Assembly (NCBI GenBank): GCA_020049775.1 | Contig: JAGVLO010000004.1 | Location: 186,001-250,000 of the forward strand | Direction of reading: 5' to 3' | DNA: 64,000 bases | DNA from: Alphaproteobacteria bacterium | GTDB lineage: Bacteria > Pseudomonadota > Alphaproteobacteria > Rickettsiales > SXRF01 | Shown: positions 60,593 to 64,000 of the stretch, in pieces | Layout: each line of letters starts with the position of its first letter | Numbering within the stretch: position 1 is the stretch's first letter | Made by a program: the position numbers and the translations under genes | Notes under the pieces: generated by a model | Seen by the model: only the letters and a program-made list of their open reading frames with translations | Database searches by the model: none | Told to the model about the DNA's origin: nothing

Positions 60593-61015
60593 ATGCAACA
60601 TCATATGCACACCAATATTGGGCCGCAGACGGTTGTTTTCATGCCTAGCGTGTTTAATGAAACCATGCAGTTGCTCAACGACTCGCATGAGTACTTTTTT
60701 CTGTTTGGTGAAGATGACCAGAGCCGTATCGAAAACGACCTGCGCGCGCTTTACACTTGCGAGATGTCGCGCATTACGCTGAGGCTGTCTTCTATCATGT
60801 CGTGGATCATGGTGCAGCGTGCGGTATGCGCCGGCAAGATCGAGGCCGAGGACGCCGCACAGCGTTATGGGCTGGATTTCCAGCATATCTGCCTTGTTGA
60901 CAACCGTGTACTCCATGGCGTGCTGCCGTCGTATGTGTGCTACCTTCTCGATCGCTCGCTGGAGCTGTATGAGCGCGTGCTTCGCCTTGACGACCAGTTC
61001 AAGCAGATTCATTAA
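60593..61015 (+). CDS. DUF1465-family protein
   Basis: Alphaproteobacterial DUF1465-like sequence ALYTCEMSRITLRLSSIMSWIMVQRAVCAGKI; CAGGAG upstream. Confidence 0.75.
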   Translation: MQHHMHTNIGPQTVVFMPSVFNETMQLLNDSHEYFFLFGEDDQSRIENDLRALYTCEMSRITLRLSSIMSWIMVQRAVCAGKIEAEDAAQRYGLDFQHICLVDNRVLHGVLPSYVCYLLDRSLELYERVLRLDDQFKQIH

Positions 61016-63993
61016 GCCGCTTCCCATTCTTTTTTCCGTGTCAGGTGTTCGTAGTCGTTATACTCGAGTTCAAGCGATTTATACTGCTGCGCAGTGTATG
61101 GTTCAGACGCATTGTCAAAACGCCTAACCAGTGACTCCAGCCGTGTCTGCGTTTCTGTCAGCCATGCGTTTATACCTATTTCTTTACAGTGGCGGTGGAA
61201 GCTGTCGATTTCGCATTGTTCGGCGCTGCTGCCCAGTTTCCAGTACTCGGTGGCGGCAATGGCATTTGGTAGTGGCGACACCGGTGGATCAAGCGTTCCG
61301 TTGAGCAGCACCAGCGATTCCAGCGGCAACTGGTTGGCGATGCCGCGTTCGAAGTCTTTTTTCTCTCGTGCTTTTCCGGTTTTATAATCGATGACGGCGG
61401 CGCTTCCGTCCTTGCGTAATTCAATGCGGTCGATGCTGGTGGTGAGCGTGAATGGTTTTCCGTCCACGGCGAATTCCCAATTTCCTTTGCATTCGGCGAA
61501 CACTTGCGTGATGCCTCCCCTTCTCTCTTTTTCTTGCACAACAACCCACTGCGCGACATTTTCAAAACGCGGCCACCACAGGCAATGCACGGCGGGACGG
61601 TCGATATAGGTTGAAAACGCGCTTTTACCACATTCTATCAGCGCTGCTAATGCATCGTCTGGTAGGGATTGCGGCCAACGCTTGGCAAATAACTCCAGCG
61701 CTTTATGTACCAGCGTGCCAAAATCGGCGGCGTCCGGCTCTTCGTCAATCGGCGGCAGCATGGAAAGCTTGAGTACATACTGTGCGTAAATGGCGTAGGG
61801 GTCGCGCAGCCAGCGGTCGATGGCGGTAATGCGCATTTGGCGCGGACGTGCAGCCAGCGGCGGTTTTGGCGCAGGTGGCTGCAGTGTGGGCAATGCCTGC
61901 GGCTGGTCAAGGAACTGCTTGCGCTGCGTGTAATAATTATTGGCGCTTAAGTCTTCGGCCAGTGTTTTGTCAAGCCCGTCCACCAGCGTTTTCAGGCGCA
62001 CCAGCCAGCGCGATGGTACGGTGGGTGCGCCTTCCACTTTTTCGGCGCGGCTGAGGATGACTTCTTTCGCGCAGCAGAACTGGAATACGTCATGCGCCGC
62101 GATGCCGATATTGTATTCCGGTGTATCAAGGCCGAATTTGGTGCGCATGGGGCGGCTCATCCACGGGTCGGCCTCGGGCGTGGCGGGCCATGTGCCTTCA
62201 TTAAGGCTGCCCAATATCATCAGGTCGAAATGCTGCAGCCGCGCTTCCATTGGTCCCAGCACATGCAAGCGCGGGTGCAGGCCGTGGCGCGGGCGGTGGG
62301 CTTGCTCGGCAAGCAGCGCGTCTAGCAGGCCGGAATAGTTGAACGTGTCGATTGGCTCTAGCCTGTCTGCATGTTCCAGCAGTTGCGCAAGGAAAACGGC
62401 AAGATTGTTGCCCGCCTCACCCGACCACAGGCGTTCGTCTCCGCGCTTGTCAGCGGTGGAAGCAAGCCATTCGGCAAAGGCGATGTGCGCTTCCAGCATA
62501 TCGCGCAAGCTGGCGTTATTTTTGTGTTCAAAAAAACGCAGGAAAACTTTGCCTTTTGCGCGGATATTTTCCAGCAGTGAATGCAGTTGTTTATATTCAG
62601 CCGCGCCATGACAGAGCGCATCCAGCCCTGGCGTGTGGCGTACACCGCGCAGCAGCTTGGTGGTTTCCATATCGCGTGAGAGCTTGCGGCATAGCGACGG
62701 CTCGATGCCAGCGGCGGCCAGCGGGTGCCGCAGCATGGCGAGCAAGGGTACAGGTGCGCACTGGCTGGTGGCCATCTGTGCCACAAGGCGCAGGAAACAG
62801 GCAGGCGGCGTATCGCGTAGCGGCATGCCTGCCGAGTCGTCGAGCGTGATGCCAAAGCGGTGCATTTGCGAGGCCACCATGCGTGCAAGGTTGCGGTCAG
62901 GCGTGATCAAAGCTGCGGTTTTGGCAGGTGTTTCTAGCGCCTCGCGTAGTGCTATGGCAATCATGCGCGCTTCGTCGGCTTGCGTTTCGGCAACCAGCAG
63001 GCGCATACCCTGCAAACCCTCTTTCAGCGGCGGTTTGGCCAGTGACCATCCGGCGGTGGATGCGGGCGGTTGGAAGATAGTGCGCAGGCATGTAATACGT
63101 GCTTCCCGCGCACTGGCAGGCACAGATGGCACATCAAGCATGACAACATTGGTGCGTTTTACGTCCAGTCTATCCAGTAATTGCTTCAAGCTGTATTGCG
63201 GGTGAGTTTCGTCGAGTATGTTCCAGTCGGCGTCACCCATGGCGGAATCAAGCGCGGGCAAAACCAGTTTGCCCTGAGGCAGGGCGGCGATGGTGGCAAG
63301 CAACTTTGCCGTGGCGGGCTGGCTGCCGGTGGAGCTGGCGGCGATGACCGGATGCGTAGGTGGCTGTTTTCGCCAGTGGGCGGCGGTGGCGGCAAGCACG
63401 CGGTTGCGCTGTTCCACCACGTCGAGCAGACCCTCCTCTGCAAGGATGCCAGGCCACTGGCGCGAGACGATATTGAGGAATTCAACGGTTTGCTCCCAAT
63501 GTTTGGCCATGTCGCCGCCCTTGTCCACCAGCGAGGCAATGGCGGACATGTCGAGGCCTGCACGCGTGGCTTCGTCCAGTAGCGAGGCCAGCTGGCGCGC
63601 TAGTTTTGCCGCCTGCTCGATATTGTAGCTGCGGTTTTTGTTTATACCGGATTTGCGCTTTTCAAAACCATGTACCAGCCGCGTCAGCAACAATTGGCGG
63701 CACAGGGGGGTGATGGCGGCAGGCAGTGCCGAATCCTCGCTGTAGTGGGCAGCGGCAAATTCCTCATCGGCGTCACCAATGGGCTGAATGCGTGGAAGCA
63801 GCATTGGCTTTCCGGCGCTGATTTCCAGCAGCGCGTTGCGCAGGCTGCGGCAGGCGCGGCGGTTGGGCAGCAAAACCAGCGTTTTGCTCATTAAAGCGGC
63901 GTTATGGCCGTACTCAGCCATAAGCCAGCCCGCCAACGCGTTAATAAAGGCTTTACCAGCGGGAATAGTGTAGCAATGCAGCGCTTGGTTCAT
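61012..63993 (-). CDS. addB: Double-strand break repair protein AddB
   Basis: LVLLPNRRACRSLRNALLE, MILGSLNEGTWPATPEADPWMSRPMR, C-terminal nuclease AAVIDYKTGKAREKKDFERG. Confidence 0.95.
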   Translation of the reverse strand: MNQALHCYTIPAGKAFINALAGWLMAEYGHNAALMSKTLVLLPNRRACRSLRNALLEISAGKPMLLPRIQPIGDADEEFAAAHYSEDSALPAAITPLCRQLLLTRLVHGFEKRKSGINKNRSYNIEQAAKLARQLASLLDEATRAGLDMSAIASLVDKGGDMAKHWEQTVEFLNIVSRQWPGILAEEGLLDVVEQRNRVLAATAAHWRKQPPTHPVIAASSTGSQPATAKLLATIAALPQGKLVLPALDSAMGDADWNILDETHPQYSLKQLLDRLDVKRTNVVMLDVPSVPASAREARITCLRTIFQPPASTAGWSLAKPPLKEGLQGMRLLVAETQADEARMIAIALREALETPAKTAALITPDRNLARMVASQMHRFGITLDDSAGMPLRDTPPACFLRLVAQMATSQCAPVPLLAMLRHPLAAAGIEPSLCRKLSRDMETTKLLRGVRHTPGLDALCHGAAEYKQLHSLLENIRAKGKVFLRFFEHKNNASLRDMLEAHIAFAEWLASTADKRGDERLWSGEAGNNLAVFLAQLLEHADRLEPIDTFNYSGLLDALLAEQAHRPRHGLHPRLHVLGPMEARLQHFDLMILGSLNEGTWPATPEADPWMSRPMRTKFGLDTPEYNIGIAAHDVFQFCCAKEVILSRAEKVEGAPTVPSRWLVRLKTLVDGLDKTLAEDLSANNYYTQRKQFLDQPQALPTLQPPAPKPPLAARPRQMRITAIDRWLRDPYAIYAQYVLKLSMLPPIDEEPDAADFGTLVHKALELFAKRWPQSLPDDALAALIECGKSAFSTYIDRPAVHCLWWPRFENVAQWVVVQEKERRGGITQVFAECKGNWEFAVDGKPFTLTTSIDRIELRKDGSAAVIDYKTGKAREKKDFERGIANQLPLESLVLLNGTLDPPVSPLPNAIAATEYWKLGSSAEQCEIDSFHRHCKEIGINAWLTETQTRLESLVRRFDNASEPYTAQQYKSLELEYNDYEHLTRKKEWEAA

Positions 63994-64000
63994 GATATTT

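Overview
The window is a chromosomal segment that looks alphaproteobacterial (inferred from GapR/DUF2312, DUF1465, PhaR and the aroA-cmk/rpsA/sppA/ihfB/lapA/trpFBA order). It is densely coding and mostly housekeeping: pyrF, pheA, class-II DAHP synthase, serC/serA, nadA, gpsA, acnA, dacA, tmk-holB-metG-tatD, an aroA-cmk fusion, rpsA, sppA, ihfB, trpFBA, trxA, addA/addB, a cytochrome c maturation operon (ccmDEFGHI, with ccmAB about 19 kb away) and PHB genes (phaA, phaB, a short phaC with a small overlapping partner, phaR). Several items stand out. (1) A dispersed type IV secretion system has virB8-virB9 at 12.1-13.6 kb and a tandem pair of VirB2-like pilins plus a 51-aa membrane peptide at 48.3-49.3 kb; both blocks sit at breaks in otherwise conserved operons. 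(2) Two small single-gene cassettes, a structured leader plus 53-aa hydrophobic peptide and a lipoprotein, are each flanked by a duplicated 3' end of the neighbouring gene. (3) There is a compact PHA synthase pair with overlapping genes. (4) A group of small orphan genes includes a paralogous pair. (5) There is a minimal glutamine-synthetase-like protein and a G1P-dehydrogenase-like protein. I saw no rRNA, tRNA, CRISPR array, transposase, integrase or prophage. All family calls come from reading motifs by eye; no database search was run.
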